Under the pieces are notes generated by a model. That model worked only from the letters and a program-made list of their open reading frames with translations, did not search any database and was not told the DNA's origin. Position numbers and translations under genes: made by a program. A DNA stretch of 64,000 bases, from NCBI RefSeq assembly GCF_000001735.4, contig NC_003070.9, positions 18,957,971 to 19,021,970 on the forward strand, read 5' to 3'. Positions 34,065 through 45,489 of this stretch are shown piece by piece (the first letter of the stretch is position 1; each line of letters starts with the position of its first letter). The stretch comes from Arabidopsis thaliana (lineage: Eukaryota; Streptophyta; Magnoliopsida; Brassicales; Brassicaceae).

Positions 34065-37000
34065 GACTCTGAGGAGAAGACAAAGAAGAAGAAGAAGATC
34101 AAGAATAAAAGCACCGTATCTATATGGTTTGATGGGTATGTGCTAGAGAGAGATGAGATGTGAGTAGTAGTGTGTAGATAGATATATATATATATATGAG
34201 TGTGTGAGTGTATATATATAGATGTATGTATATATGTAACGTTTGAGATGTGACGAAGCGGTGGAAGATTATTCATTATGATAAGAAAAGGGTACGGAGA
34301 AGGTAGAGGGAGAAAAGACCTAAGAAGAAAGTTGAAGAAGCAATAAAGAAACCATCTTCGGGACTCGCAATGGTTGATATGTATGTATGTTATGCACTTT
34401 AAAGTCAAATATTAGATCCTTGTACTTAAGATTCAGGGTGAGAAATATTATATCTTAAAATTCAAGAATAGGAATTGGAGATAAATATGTATAATCGTGT
34501 TTAACTAACATATAGTGATTAGAAAGTTTATTTCGTGTAGGATGGTCTCACATGAATTGGAAACATCAAATAACACAAGATTAAACTTTCAAGGAAAAAA
34601 AGAAAACCACCAGATCATTACATATTTACTGTATTGAAATTTTATGGATCACAAGCAATGCCTATCACCGGACCGATATCATTAGCATTTAGCAACCGCT
34701 TCAATGGTGTCTACTATCTAGAGTGAAGTTGTTTAGCGTAACTTATTTATAAAAAAAAATTATAAAAGAATTTAATTATTTTTCTCAGTTATAATCAAAA
34801 GTCGTTCGTTAAAATTAAATAATAATAATTCCGTTTGTAAGATTTAACAATCATAAAGTACCACAACGTCTCCATGCATGCATGCAGGTTACGAATATAC
34901 ATATGTTTCTATTATGTCACTAAATCCCCTCTAGTATCGGATATATAAAGTACTGGTATAAAATTTCGAAATTTAAATAGTACGTGAAGCTATTGGTCCC
35001 CAAGACACAAACTAATTAATCCTCTTTATCCTTGAGTACATACATAAATCAAGGATATAGATGCTTGTTCTCTACCTCTCAAACTTCGAATACCGATAAT
35101 TATGTGTGTGTATACCTATTTACGGAGAGAGGTTATATATTGATAAAACAATTAGGTGTTGTGGGGATAATATATTGATGGCTTTGGGAAAGGAGATAGT
35201 TGTGATCTAAGACAGCACTTGCTTTGGTGGTCTCGTCTCCATGTCGGCTCCGTTTCAGAAACATATTACTTGGGAATGGTAATTCCAATTTCATAATTCA
35301 TCTACATGTAAATGTGTATTTTACTGGTTTGTATAAAGATTTCAATTTTTATTTGCTGCTTTTAAAAATATATATATTGTTTTCACATATATGTTTTTTT
35401 TAAACCATATTTATGTTCTTAATCATGCATATATACGTTTCTAACACATGCTTTTTAACAAAACAAAATACATAATTGTTTTTCTTTTTTGAGTTGGAAT
35501 GTTAAGGAAGTCGATCATGGGATTGTAACAATATTGAAATATTCTTTTATCAGAAAAGAAAACAATATTGAAATACCTTTTTTCTTTCTCGCCTTTGTAA
35601 CCATGATACAAAAAACTATTATATGGTCCTCTATAGACTATTTATATGTTGCTAATTGTCATGGGATGTATAATAAGAATGAAAATCTGAACAAATCAGA
35701 TTGAAACTTATTTAAAAATAAATTGTATAAACTAATCAGTTCAATATCCTTTTAAGCTGAGTTAGTCTACCGACCCAATAAAACTAATATATTTAATCAA
35801 CTTTTTTTTTTCCTTTTAATTCGGTTAAATTGTTTCTAATTCGTTGTATATGTAAAATCACATTGACGTAGTTAGAGAAAAGACCTAGTTTTTATTTTTT
35901 CAATGACATTTTTCTCGAGATTGAGAATCTTAACCAAATGAAACAATTTCAGTAGATATACAATAACAATCAATATTACTTGTATTGTAACATTGATTAC
36001 TAGTTTCAAACTATTTGCTTATTGCAATATCAAACATGTGAATATGGGTCAAAGATCGTGGGTTTGAAAGTGAAAATCTGTTGGTCGTAATTAATGTGTG
36101 AACTCGATGATCTTAGGATAAAAGTCCAAATTATATTGACACAGAGTTTACTTCTGATATTATTAATTATGAGAGAATATAAAGACATGAGATGTTCCCG
36201 AGATAGCACGAGTGTGAATGTTTTGTGGTTGCACTTTGCAATTGCATCAGTTCGGTCTTTCAAACCGTCTCTTGTCTTCTGTTTCTTCGCTGTTCTCTCT
36301 TCTTCAAACATTTTTATCTATCTATGCACCACACTATATTAATACAACTAATTGATATTCTGTTGACCAAATTTTCTTTTTTCCTTTTCATTTTCTCTTA
36401 CAAATGTTTGGTATCATAGTACACACTTATAGTAGGATATACGTCTTTATATATGTATAGGTGTGACTTATATATGCATAAATGTGAGCATAACATATTA
36501 ACATGTAGGCCATAAATAATGGTTGTGGGTTTTTAAATGGCTTTTATAGTTTTTGATTTTTGATTTTTGGGGTTTTATCTTTTGTAAAAGATTTTAGTTA
36601 TTAAAAGACATGAATGGTGATTTTAGTTTTTGGTTGTTTTTGAGAAGGTATAGAGGATTCCACACACAGTGAAAGCGTCAAATCCAGCAGTTTGTACTTG
36701 TTCTTGTTGATAAGTGATATTTTACAACGATTCTTATTTTCTTGAAATTACTTAATTTTATTCTACCTAAATAATCAATTCCGATTAAGAACAAAGTAAG
36801 CATAACTCTTTTATTTTTATTTTTCTTGCACACTATTAAAGATAAAGAAAGTTCAAATATATTCATCTTCTAAATTATTTTGTTAGCTTCACAGTTTAAA
36901 ATCGTATGACAATATTCTAGAGTGCTAACTGCGGCTCCTTACCAGCTCTAGAATACATATACTAACCGAAAACCCTGGACCTAGAATCTCCAAAAATCAA

Positions 37001-37400
37001 ATTCTAGAGAAATTATTTGCTCGTCAAGCCTATATTTTTCCTTAGTTGTTGTGAAAACTATTCACTAAACCGTCACAACTTCTTTTGCTTTTATCTCACC
37101 GCCCATTCAATAACAATCCTTGGCTCATCACCCCTTCAACTCCAACTCTACCACTTCAGCTCACGCGTCCTTGTTAGCAGCTAAGTCGTCTAATGATGCA
37201 ACTTCATGATCCCAACATCCACCTGTTCCAGAATCTACATCTACAGTCTCATTTGTTTTTTACTTAGTTTGTTTCTCAAGCACTGTAACTGTCCAAACCT
37301 GAAAGTCAACCAAAGAGAAACCTAGTTACATCAACAAAACAATATCTAGAATCAGCTTCTAGCGTAGATATCAAAAGAAATATTCGTACAAACTGCCATG
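34065..37400. other. WIP5 upstream and AT-rich intergenic DNA, no gene seen
   Basis: The first part holds the WIP5 5' UTR and promoter, including TATATA/TGTG microsatellite-like runs at 34180-34225 and GA/CT-rich sequence at 34060-34110. One TGTCGG auxin-response-type site lies at 35242-35247. The rest, to 37400, is AT-rich and gives no protein I can recognise. A moderately GC-rich patch at 37070-37260 is unassigned. Confidence 0.5.
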
Positions 37401-38290
37401 TTTAACTTAATAAAGATAAAAAAAATAAGTCATGTTCAAAAAGAAACGAAAATTCTGAAATAATAGGAATTTGTTGCAAAAAAGAAAACAAAAACAACAG
37501 TTTTTATCCCTGCTGCTAAGGCATCTTGTTTCATCTGAATAGCCAGTTTCATCGCATGGGGTGCAATAGTTGTACCGATTGCTTGACTCGTAAAGGGTCG
37601 CTCATTCTTGACTTCATAAATTGGAACAATATGATTTGCCATCATGAAGCAGTATACCAAATTTTGGAAGGATAATTGAACTTCGCCTGTGATCAAATCG
37701 ACTATTTTATAATTTGACTAGCCAAAACGAAAATCTAATGTTACGTTTAAAATAAGTCGATGAAGAAGAAAATTAAGTAAACAAAAATTAAATATAAGCC
37801 GATATGTGAAAAAATTGATCTTATTAAAGATAGAATAAAATAAATTCTACTTGAATATATGGAGAAAAAATTATGAATGTTAATTTAATTTGTCTATTAG
37901 TTAATATTATAAATTATGTAATTTTAAATTACTTATTTTTGAATAAACTATAAATCTAAATGTTTACTATGAAGTATGAAAAATAATTTTATGGGTTTAA
38001 AATAACAATGTAGAAACAATAAGACAAGAAATGAAAAGGGAGATCAATGATGCTATATACATACCCTCACGTTTCATCTTCCGTCCCTTATAATCACTGT
38101 CTTCCAAATGATTGTAAGTTTGTAACATTTTTTTTTCTTACGAAAACTAGCGATAAGATAAAGAAAGTTGAAAGATTTTCAAAAGATGCAGTTTCTAGTT
38201 TAAAAAAAAAATCATAATGACTCCAATGCATATCTTCTGAAGCATGAGAATAACAAACAAATACTGCTTACCCAACAAGCAATTCTGCAA
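37401..38290. other. Unassigned stretch with one coding-like fragment
   Basis: On the minus strand, 37680-37490 encodes a coding-like peptide (for example GEVQLSFQNLVYCFMMANHI and PHAMKLAIQMKQDALAAG) whose composition is less biased than the surroundings. I do not recognise a family, and both ends run into AT-rich sequence. It may be the remnant of a captured exon. The rest is AT-rich and empty. Confidence 0.3.
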
Positions 38291-38294
38291 CATA

Positions 38295-38780
38295 CTTTAT
38301 CCTTTGTGTGTTGTACAGATGCTTCATGGAATGATCCGAATTCAAGGGCAGGAATAGGATGGGTTCTACTTAATGTGCAAGGAAATGAAGGAAAAACTGA
38401 ACAAGTATACTCCGAGGCTTTTCATCCGTTGACCCTGCTAATTCAGTTCTTGATGCAGAGGTCAATGCGTTTAGAGCTGATCTTTTCCATCTCAGACGTC
38501 TTAATTACAACAATGTCATCTTCTGTGGTGATTCCCTATCCCTCTATCGGTACATGGAAAATGTAAGGAAACAGTTTCATCCAACCCCTGGCTACTAGCT
38601 CAAGCCGGAAGTTCCAACCTAGCTGATGATTCATATCGTATTTGGATGATATTAATTCTTTGACTATTAGCTCATATAGCTTCAAGTTTACTCGTAGAAG
38701 TGAAAACCACGTAGCAGATCTTCTAACTAAAAAGGTTAAATGTCAAAATTCCCCTTTTACTATCTCTTGTGATTTCTAAA
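38295..38780 (+). pseudogene. RNase H-like (RVT_3) fragment from a LINE-type or domesticated gene
   Basis: The plus strand encodes CTDASWNDPNSRAGIGWVLL from 38310. This is the start of the plant reverse-transcriptase-like/RNase H domain found in LINE polyproteins and derived host genes. Near 38440 the frame changes and continues with VIFCGDSLSLYRYMENV, the expected second block. Later stretches (HVADLLTKKVKCQNSPFTI-like remnants near 38710-38770) carry further frame breaks and stops. The order of blocks is right, so this is one decayed copy rather than chance. Confidence 0.7.
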
Positions 38781-38859
38781 TGTCAGTGTTGTAATGACTT
38801 AATTAGCTTTTATGAAAAGTTGGCGGAGAAAAAAAATTCATACAGATGCAGACATGTTT

Positions 38860-39086
38860 TTAAAAAGTTTATATAGAAGTATATTGTCTTATTATTTAAA
38901 ATGTTGAAATACATAGACATCAAATGGACACATATTTTGATATAACATTTTGCCATATATTCTACCACCAATTTATGTTGATGACTTAATTAGCTTTTAT
39001 GGCGTATTACTTATTATGACACAAAACAAAAACCACTAGCATAAACATTAGTTAATTATAGGGAAAATAAAAGCACGAGAACATTA
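38860..39086 (-). repeat. 3' flank shared with the third S1 gene
   Basis: This region is nearly identical to 43535-43762: both contain ACATAGACATCAAATGGAC, CTACCACCAATTTATGTTG and a TTATTATGACACAAAACAAA block. It is the downstream part of a duplication that includes the S1 gene end. Confidence 0.85.
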
Positions 39087-39500
39087 CTAGATTTTCCAAT
39101 CAAGTACGTGCCCTGGTGGACTTTCATATCTTCTTGTAAACCAAATTCCATCCATTCTTGCAATCCATAAGCGCAACTGATTACATTTTGGTTGAATGCC
39201 TTGACGATATACTTGAATATCATACCAATATTTTGGTCTAGTTCCGTGACTAAGCAAACAATACCAAGTTTCATCATTAGGATAATTATCCTCGAATTCA
39301 ATGACATAAGAAGGATCTTTAAAGTTTAGTTTGTGAAATCTTGTAGGTTTATCGTCTATGCTACCCTTTCGGCATGCAATGTTCAGAATAATACCAGGAC
39401 TCAGCTCGTTATGAATTACTACATGATTTTTGCAATGTGTTGCTTGATTTAGCTCAAAATGCATAGTAGTAATTAACATAAAAATTATGAGATAATTCAT
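39087..39500 (-). CDS. Plant self-incompatibility S1 (SPH) secreted protein, copy 1
   Basis: This is a 137-residue intronless CDS. The start is placed at 39500 because it aligns with the starts of copies 2 and 3; an upstream ATG at 39539 would add 13 charged residues before the signal peptide. Residues 1-20 form a hydrophobic signal peptide. The mature part has the four Cys typical of the family (23, 43, 81, 106), WYCLLSHGTRPKYWYDIQVY in the middle, and WFTRRYESPPGHVLDWK at the end. SPH proteins are small secreted beta-sandwich proteins. In poppy the relative PrsS is the stigma S-determinant; most Arabidopsis members have no known role. Confidence 0.9.
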   Translation of the reverse strand: MNYLIIFMLITTMHFELNQATHCKNHVVIHNELSPGIILNIACRKGSIDDKPTRFHKLNFKDPSYVIEFEDNYPNDETWYCLLSHGTRPKYWYDIQVYRQGIQPKCNQLRLWIARMDGIWFTRRYESPPGHVLDWKI

Positions 39501-41465
39501 TTTTTGGGGTCTAAGAACTTTTTTGAATAAAGACATCAATATGTAGTATTTATAATTATTTTGTGTGACAATTTTTGTTATTCATTTAGTAAATAATCTT
39601 TTTATGATTAGCTTAATTTAAAAACAAACATAAAAAACTTGGCTATAGATATATATCTAAATGTAAATATAAAATAACATGGAAAAAAATATAGATTACC
39701 ATTAACATTTTTAGATTAAAAGAAAATCAAGATGATAAAATTAGAATTTTAAATCCATCTCACTCAAAAAGAATATAATGTATGATTGTATAAGATATAA
39801 TAACACTAGGTAGTATCATCTATTTGGAAATATATCTTAAATTTCTATTAATTGTTTCTATCATCTAAAGTTCATTCTTTCTTTGTACACTTAATTTTTT
39901 TGATACATCCCACTACAAAATAAGTAGATAATATAAATGTTTACATGTCTCTAGGCATGAAATCTTATAAAATAAATATTATAAGATACCTTCTTCAATA
40001 TGGATTTTGTTTTTTTGGTCAGCAAGATGGATTGTTTTTTCTATGTTAGATTACCTATTTTGGTGGCTATCAAAGTCTTGCAAGGAATTATTTTTCCATT
40101 AATTATTCTTGAACATCTTATTATTAAAGAGCTTTAGATCTATATGTCCATGTGAGGTTTAAACGTTAAGTCCAATCCATGAAAATCAGTCCAACTCATG
40201 TTTTAATGTTAAGCCTAATATTTGAAAATCAGCCCAACTCGTGTTTTAATAAGGTTTTAACGTTATGAGAAGTCTAGTTTGAGAATCAGCCCAACTCATG
40301 TTTCCATACCAAGTCGATTACAAAAGCGTTCTTATTGGGTATTAGAAATTCGTTCAGTTTTAATTAAAGGTATATTTAAAAATTCAAAAGGCTGCTGATA
40401 ACTAACAAAACGAAAGAGTATACACAAATTGTGCTTTATGCTAGCAAACAAGAAAATTATGGTATTCTCTGCAACAGACTTATCTAAATTGCTGAATTAG
40501 AGAGGACCAAGACTTTTTTTTGTCTCCTTTCTCCTAGATTTTACCTAATTAAAACATAAAGATACAATACTAAAACCTTTATAAATTAATAATATTGAGT
40601 CTGGAAATTTTTATTAATTTATAAAAGTAATATTTTATCGAGAAATTAATCATTATTAGTTTACAAAGAGATTTGACTACTTTATATGTTTTTTCTGATT
40701 CTCTTTTTTTTTTTTGGTTATAATACATATTGGGTTTTGAAATTCTATTATTTATAGTTCCTTATACTCTTTTAATTTACAAACATGTCTACTTCCTTTA
40801 GTTCCGCGGGATATCTAAGCATTTCTTTCTTACTCTAACTGGTTAAATAACTTTGAATCTAGTACTTTTTTGCATATAAATAAATATATATATATACATA
40901 TTTTTCTGTTTGCCTTATGTTTGTTTTTATAATATTATTACGCAATAAATTATACGATATATATTTTAAAAAAGTTTTATAATATGATCCTCATAAAAAT
41001 ATTTTTCGGACCCATCACTATGAATATGCAAAACCACTGCGAAACTCTTTTGGCACTTAACCGTTTTCGGGATCTCTATTGTATATCCATCATTGAAATG
41101 CATATATTTTGTGTTCCGCATACATTTTTTGTTAACTAATAACCGAACTAAATATAACAAACTTTTGTCTTCCAAACTGTACCTTTTTCTTTCTTCCAAA
41201 CTTGTGTCTCCTTCATTTTTTATTTACTGAGCTTGTAAAAATATTGCTACTAATTTGTCAATAATGTTTGCGAGTATTTGGTAGAAATATTCAAAATTTT
41301 GCGAGAGATAGTTAAGGGATTTGCAACGGCAAGTTGACATTTTTAGTTCATGTAAAGCTTAGTTTATCAAAGTCGAATTTTTTAAATTTGAGTGGACGTG
41401 CGAGGAAATTTAATCTCCTCATATATTTCTCGCACATTTGTGACAGGTTTGCAGATACCTTTTCG
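39501..41465. other. Intergenic DNA between S1 copies 1 and 2, left part
   Basis: This stretch is AT-rich. A three-unit tandem repeat lies at 40165-40303. A 77-codon frame at 41199-40966 (minus) resembles no family I know and is not called as a gene. The S1 copy 1 upstream region lies at the left end. Confidence 0.5.
40165..40303. repeat. Diverged tandem repeat, three units of about 43-55 bp
   Basis: Three units begin with a GTTAAG/GTTATG-type start and share GAAAATCAGYCCAACTCRTG followed by TTT: about 40165-40207, 40208-40262 and 40263-40303. The units differ in length and by several substitutions. Confidence 0.75.
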
Positions 41466-41473
41466 CGTGGGTG

Positions 41474-41883
41474 CAGTGGCGGAGGTAGGGTGTTAGTAGG
41501 GGGTCACTTGACCCCCATAACTCTTAGGAAACTTTTTATTAGGCTTAATTATTTGGTATTTGTTGATAATTTTGTTTAAAATATTAATATTGACCCCCTT
41601 AACTTATGTTCAAATCCTGTTTTTGCACCCTTTCTATTATTATATTTCTTTTATTTATGCATATTGTCTAACTTTTTCCATCTTTCTTATATATTAATTT
41701 ACATCATTTGTGAGGATTACAACAATTTTGACATTATTTTGGTTCTAATATTTTATTTAAAACATTAGTAATATTTAAACAAAAAATTAGCTGTAAAACT
41801 GTATTCTAATAAATAATTTAATATTAATTACTTATATACATATTAATATTGACCCGTAACATTTATTTCTAGCTTTGCCACTG
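41474..41883. mobile_element. Non-autonomous hAT element, 410 bp
   Basis: The ends are inverted: CAGTGGCGGAGGTAG on the left and CTAGCTTTGCCACTG on the right (13 of 15 match when reversed). It is flanked by perfect 8 bp direct repeats CGTGGGTG at 41466-41473 and 41884-41891. An 8 bp duplication with CAGTGG-type ends is diagnostic of the hAT superfamily. The interior is AT-rich with no coding capacity. Confidence 0.92.
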
Positions 41884-41896
41884 CGTGGGTGCATAA

Positions 41897-42099
41897 GATC
41901 ATCTCCATTGGTCAAAAATATGGAGTGTCTTTAAAATATAAAAATAATGAAAGAAGAGTAAAATGAAGAGTGTTTTTGAATAGTAAAAAATTGTGTGACA
42001 CTTTAGACCCAAAACAATATGATGTCTTTAAAATTTACTATTAATTTATGTTTGAATGATATTTGAGACACCCAAAAAAGATAACCAATGGAGGTGCTT
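41897..42099. mobile_element. Tourist-like (PIF/Harbinger) MITE, 203 bp
   Basis: The left end reads GATCATCTCCATTGGT and the right end, reversed, reads AAGCACCTCCATTGGT. It is flanked by TAA at 41894-41896 and 42100-42102. The CATCTCCATTGG core is common among Tourist-like MITEs of the mustard family. It lies only two bases beyond the hAT target duplication. Confidence 0.85.
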
Positions 42100-42109
42100 T
42101 AAGATTGTG

Positions 42110-42538
42110 TTAGGATTCAAAATAAAAAAAGAAAAAAAGAAATAATAAGATCAAAAAAGCAAAGAAGAATAGTAACGCTATACCCTCACATTTTGGCTTT
42201 CGTCTTTTCAACTCCCTCTGTTTTCGCAAATTTTATGGTTGTAAGTTGCAACACTTCCATTTGTTACAGAAACCAATGGATAATATGATAACGAAAGTTG
42301 TAAACGTTTTCAAAATAGAACAATATAGTCTCTTGTAAAAAACCATACCGATCCAAACATATAAACCAAAATAGTATAAAAATATACTATTTTATTATTG
42401 AAAACGTTGATGCAAAATACATAGAGATATATCAAATGAACTTGTATATAACCACCGAATTAGATCGATGACTTAATTCGCTCTTACAGCTTAGTACATA
42501 TGACAGCAAAATGAAATACCCCCATACATAAACATTAG
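42110..42538. other. Downstream flank of S1 copy 2
   Basis: There is no gene. The sequence from about 42410 is a diverged relative of the 3' flanks of copies 1 and 3 (shared CGTTGATGCAAAATACATAG with copy 3). Confidence 0.55.
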
Positions 42539-42958
42539 TTACTGAATTTTCCAATTAAGAACATGTCCTGGCGGGCTATCATATCTTCTTGTAAACCAAA
42601 TTCCATCTTGTTTAGCAATCCATGAGCGTAGCTGACCACAACTTGGATAATAGCCTTGACGATATACTTCAATATCATACCAATACTTTGGTCTAGTACC
42701 GTGACTAAGCAGACAATACCATCTTTCACCATGAGGTAGCTGATTATTATCCTCGAACTCAATGATATAAAAAGGATCTTTGTACTTTAGGGTGTGAAAC
42801 ATTGAAGGTGTGCGCTCTATGCTGAATTGTCGGCATGCAATGTTGAGATCAATACCAGGACCGAGTTCGTTATGAATCACTACATGATTTTTTTTGCAAG
42901 CTTCATTTTGCCCAAAATACATAGTAGTAACTAACAGAAACATTATGAGATAATCCAT
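42539..42958 (-). CDS. Plant self-incompatibility S1 (SPH) secreted protein, copy 2
   Basis: This is a 139-residue intronless CDS with an N-terminal signal peptide (residues 1-20) and four Cys at 21, 42, 82 and 107. It carries the family core FEDNNQLPHGERWYCLLSHG and the end SPPGHVLNWKIQ. It differs from copy 3 at about 17 of 139 residues by eye (about 88% identity) and is less like copy 1. Expected product: a small secreted protein of unknown target. Probably AT1G51240 or its neighbour from memory; I do not know a symbol. Confidence 0.92.
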   Translation of the reverse strand: MDYLIMFLLVTTMYFGQNEACKKNHVVIHNELGPGIDLNIACRQFSIERTPSMFHTLKYKDPFYIIEFEDNNQLPHGERWYCLLSHGTRPKYWYDIEVYRQGYYPSCGQLRSWIAKQDGIWFTRRYDSPPGHVLNWKIQ

Positions 42959-43057
42959 TTTTTTATGATATAAAATAATTCAGAAGTACAAAGAGCATCG
43001 AACACTTATTGCAGTAAATATAGAGAAATGCAGTCAGCCAAAAAAAAGAAACAGAAA

Positions 43058-43400
43058 ATATTTGGAAATATATCTTAAACGTACAAAAATATAAGGGAAA
43101 ATATATTAGTCTATCATCTCAGATCTCATTCGTTGACATTTTGCATTTAATTTGAATGAATTCATATCTCCATATAATTCTAGTGTTATGTAATTTTTAG
43201 ATTTTTTTCTGGAACATAAATTATTTTACAGTCAACAAAAAAATAACTGAAAATATATGGAAATATATCTTTAATATATATTAAAATAGTAGGCAAGTAA
43301 ATTAATTTAAGATCTCATTCTTTTTTCTTGTATACCTAATATGAATGAAATCAATCAAATCATATCTCCATATAATTTTAGTGTTATAATTCATAGATTT
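43058..43400. repeat. Local direct duplication of about 145-150 bp, diverged
   Basis: Segments of about 43058-43206 and 43257-43400 share GGAAATATATCTT, ATCTCATTC, a TAAT.TGAATGAA stretch, CATATCTCCATATAATT and TAGTGTTAT in the same order. Both lie between S1 copies 2 and 3. Confidence 0.7.
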
Positions 43401-43534
43401 TTAATAGACAAGATTTGGAAATATTAAATATATTTAAATTTATATTAAATAATGGAAAAACAAACTAGTGATATTCCACATTTAATTTTCTAGTCAAGAT
43501 GACAGTTTCTTGTAAAAATATCATACAACATCCT

Positions 43535-43762
43535 TTCAAAAAGTTAGTATAAAAGTATATTGTTTTATTATTTAACGTTGATGCAAAATACATAGACATC
43601 AAATGGACTCATATTTTGATACAACATGTTGCCATATAGTCTACCACCAATTTATGTTGATGACTTAATTAGCTTTTACGGCGTATTACTTATTATGACA
43701 CAAAACAAAAACCACTTACATAAACATTAGTTAATTATAGGGAGAATAAAAGCAAGAGAACA
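43535..43762 (-). repeat. 3' flank of S1 copy 3, near-identical to that of copy 1
   Basis: It matches 38860-39086 at high identity, including the blocks around the stop codon. It is more similar to copy 1 than to copy 2, although the coding body of copy 3 is closest to copy 2. Confidence 0.85.
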
Positions 43763-44182
43763 TTACTGGATTTTCCAATCAAGTACGTGCCCTGGTGGAC
43801 TATGATATTTTCTTGTAAACCAAATCCCATCCTTTCTAGCAATCCATGAGCGTAGCTGACCACATCGAGGATAATAGCCTTGACGATATACTTCAATATC
43901 AAACCAATATTTTGGTCTTGTTCCGTGACTAATCAGACAATACCATTTCTCACCGTGAGGTAGCTGATTGTTGTCCGCGAACTCAATGATGTAAAAAGGA
44001 TCTTTGTACTTTAGGGTGTGAAACATTGAAGGTGTGCGTTTTGGGCTGAATTGCCGGCATGCAATGTTGAGATCAATACCAGGACCGATTTCGTTATGAA
44101 TTACTACATGATTTTTTTTGCAAGCTTCATTTATCCCAAAATACATAGTTGTAACTAACAAAAGAAATATCAGATGATCCAT
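43763..44182 (-). CDS. Plant self-incompatibility S1 (SPH) secreted protein, copy 3
   Basis: This is a 139-residue intronless CDS with signal peptide residues 1-20, Cys21, Cys42, Cys82 and Cys107, the core GEKWYCLISHGTRPKYWFD, and the C-terminus SPPGHVLDWKIQ. Most of the body pairs with copy 2, but the last ten or so codons and the 3' flank pair with copy 1. This suggests gene conversion. All family residues are in place and the frame is intact. Role unknown; a secreted ligand-like protein is the family expectation. Confidence 0.92.
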   Translation of the reverse strand: MDHLIFLLLVTTMYFGINEACKKNHVVIHNEIGPGIDLNIACRQFSPKRTPSMFHTLKYKDPFYIIEFADNNQLPHGEKWYCLISHGTRPKYWFDIEVYRQGYYPRCGQLRSWIARKDGIWFTRKYHSPPGHVLDWKIQ

Positions 44183-45489
44183 CTTTAGGATCTAATACAG
44201 ATAAATTTTTGTGGTAAAAAAGACATCAAGATGTAGTATTTATAATTTTCTTATCTCCAGACATATTATCTGTATTTAGTAATGATCTTTTAATGACATA
44301 AGTTAAATTTAAAAACAAACATCAACCAAGAATCTAATGTAGAAAAGTATGATTGGCCTAGAAGATTTAAACTAAATGAGTAATTCTTTCTAATTATAGA
44401 TCACCATGAAAAGTGAAAACCAAGCCAAAGTATACGTTTAACAAAATCCAGAAAAACAATTAGATTACTTAGGCAGTAAATTTATCGACTGAAACATAAT
44501 TGTTGGTGTAGTACTTGAAGCTACGAGAGATATGGAAAATTCGCTTAGTCTTCGAATACTCGATAATCCAAGTCTTTTTGTCTGTCGAGAACTTCAGAAT
44601 AGATGTGGCACAATGCTTAATAAATGAGTTTTCAATTTGCTAAAAAAAAAAAAGATTTTTCAAAACCTCACTTTTGTGTCGTAGCCTCGCAGACCTAAAG
44701 CTTGTTTTGCGATGAATTAGTGACATCGTTCTAATTACTAAATAACAAAAAAAATTCTACAATTACTAAATAACAATTAAGTAAATAAATTACACATTTG
44801 TTGCTAGCTGGTGTATCCCTAATTAACGACAAAAGGATGTTTTACTTAATTCAATCGACAAGAATTTTGATAATTTTCTTGAACAAAGAAAAGACTTTGA
44901 TAATTTAGTCCACCCATTACCATGCTATTTTTATCCGTACGTAATCAGAAAGAAAAATATTAGGTATACAATGCAATATTTGACCTTTGGTTCCAATAAA
45001 TATCGAAACGCCTATATAAAAGAAAATTCTCAAAACATATATATCTCCAATAGTTGTGTAATATATATATTGAAGTCTGCATGCGTGACTGATCACAAAT
45101 TAGTGATAAAATTTTCTTGGTGTAACTCATTTTGTAGCAAAACAAAAGATCAATATTTTGAAAAATTCTATAAACGTTTGTAGAGTGAACTTTTTTGTGA
45201 AAACAATAGGCTCAAAGGAAAGTTAGAAGGCTATGTAATGACAACGAGTCGAAAGTTCACAAAATTAAATTTCATGGTTATTTGAAATAATAACAGTTTG
45301 GAAACATAAAATTATACATAGATTTGACAATGAAATGTGGTTGCAATTGTTAGACAACAAGACTAAATGATCAAACTAGATTAACATTTATTACACATAT
45401 TACACACTAACAAAAACAATTATGTTTACATTTGAGTGAAGGAACAATGCAGTGTAAAATATGTGGCTTAAATAGAGTTTTCTTTTGTC
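44183..45489. other. S1 copy 3 to LPAT3 intergenic region
   Basis: It contains the upstream region of S1 copy 3 and, near 45489, the 3' UTR of LPAT3. It is AT-rich with no supportable gene or RNA. Confidence 0.5.

Noticed and set aside
33881..34408. Long minus-strand frame over the WIP5 start
   Set aside because: It overlaps the WIP5 first exon in another frame and is made of repetitive Ile/Thr/His from TATG and GTGT runs; the WIP5 frame with its known domains is the real one.
35242..35247. TGTCGG auxin-response-type site upstream of WIP5
   Set aside because: A single six-base match more than 1 kb upstream is expected by chance; no paired site was seen.
40966..41199. 77-codon minus-strand frame between S1 copies
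   Set aside because: It lacks a signal peptide and the S1 Cys pattern and resembles no family; not enough to call a gene.
41334..41579. Plus-strand open frame running into the hAT element
   Set aside because: It crosses the transposon border and target duplication, so it cannot be an ancestral gene.
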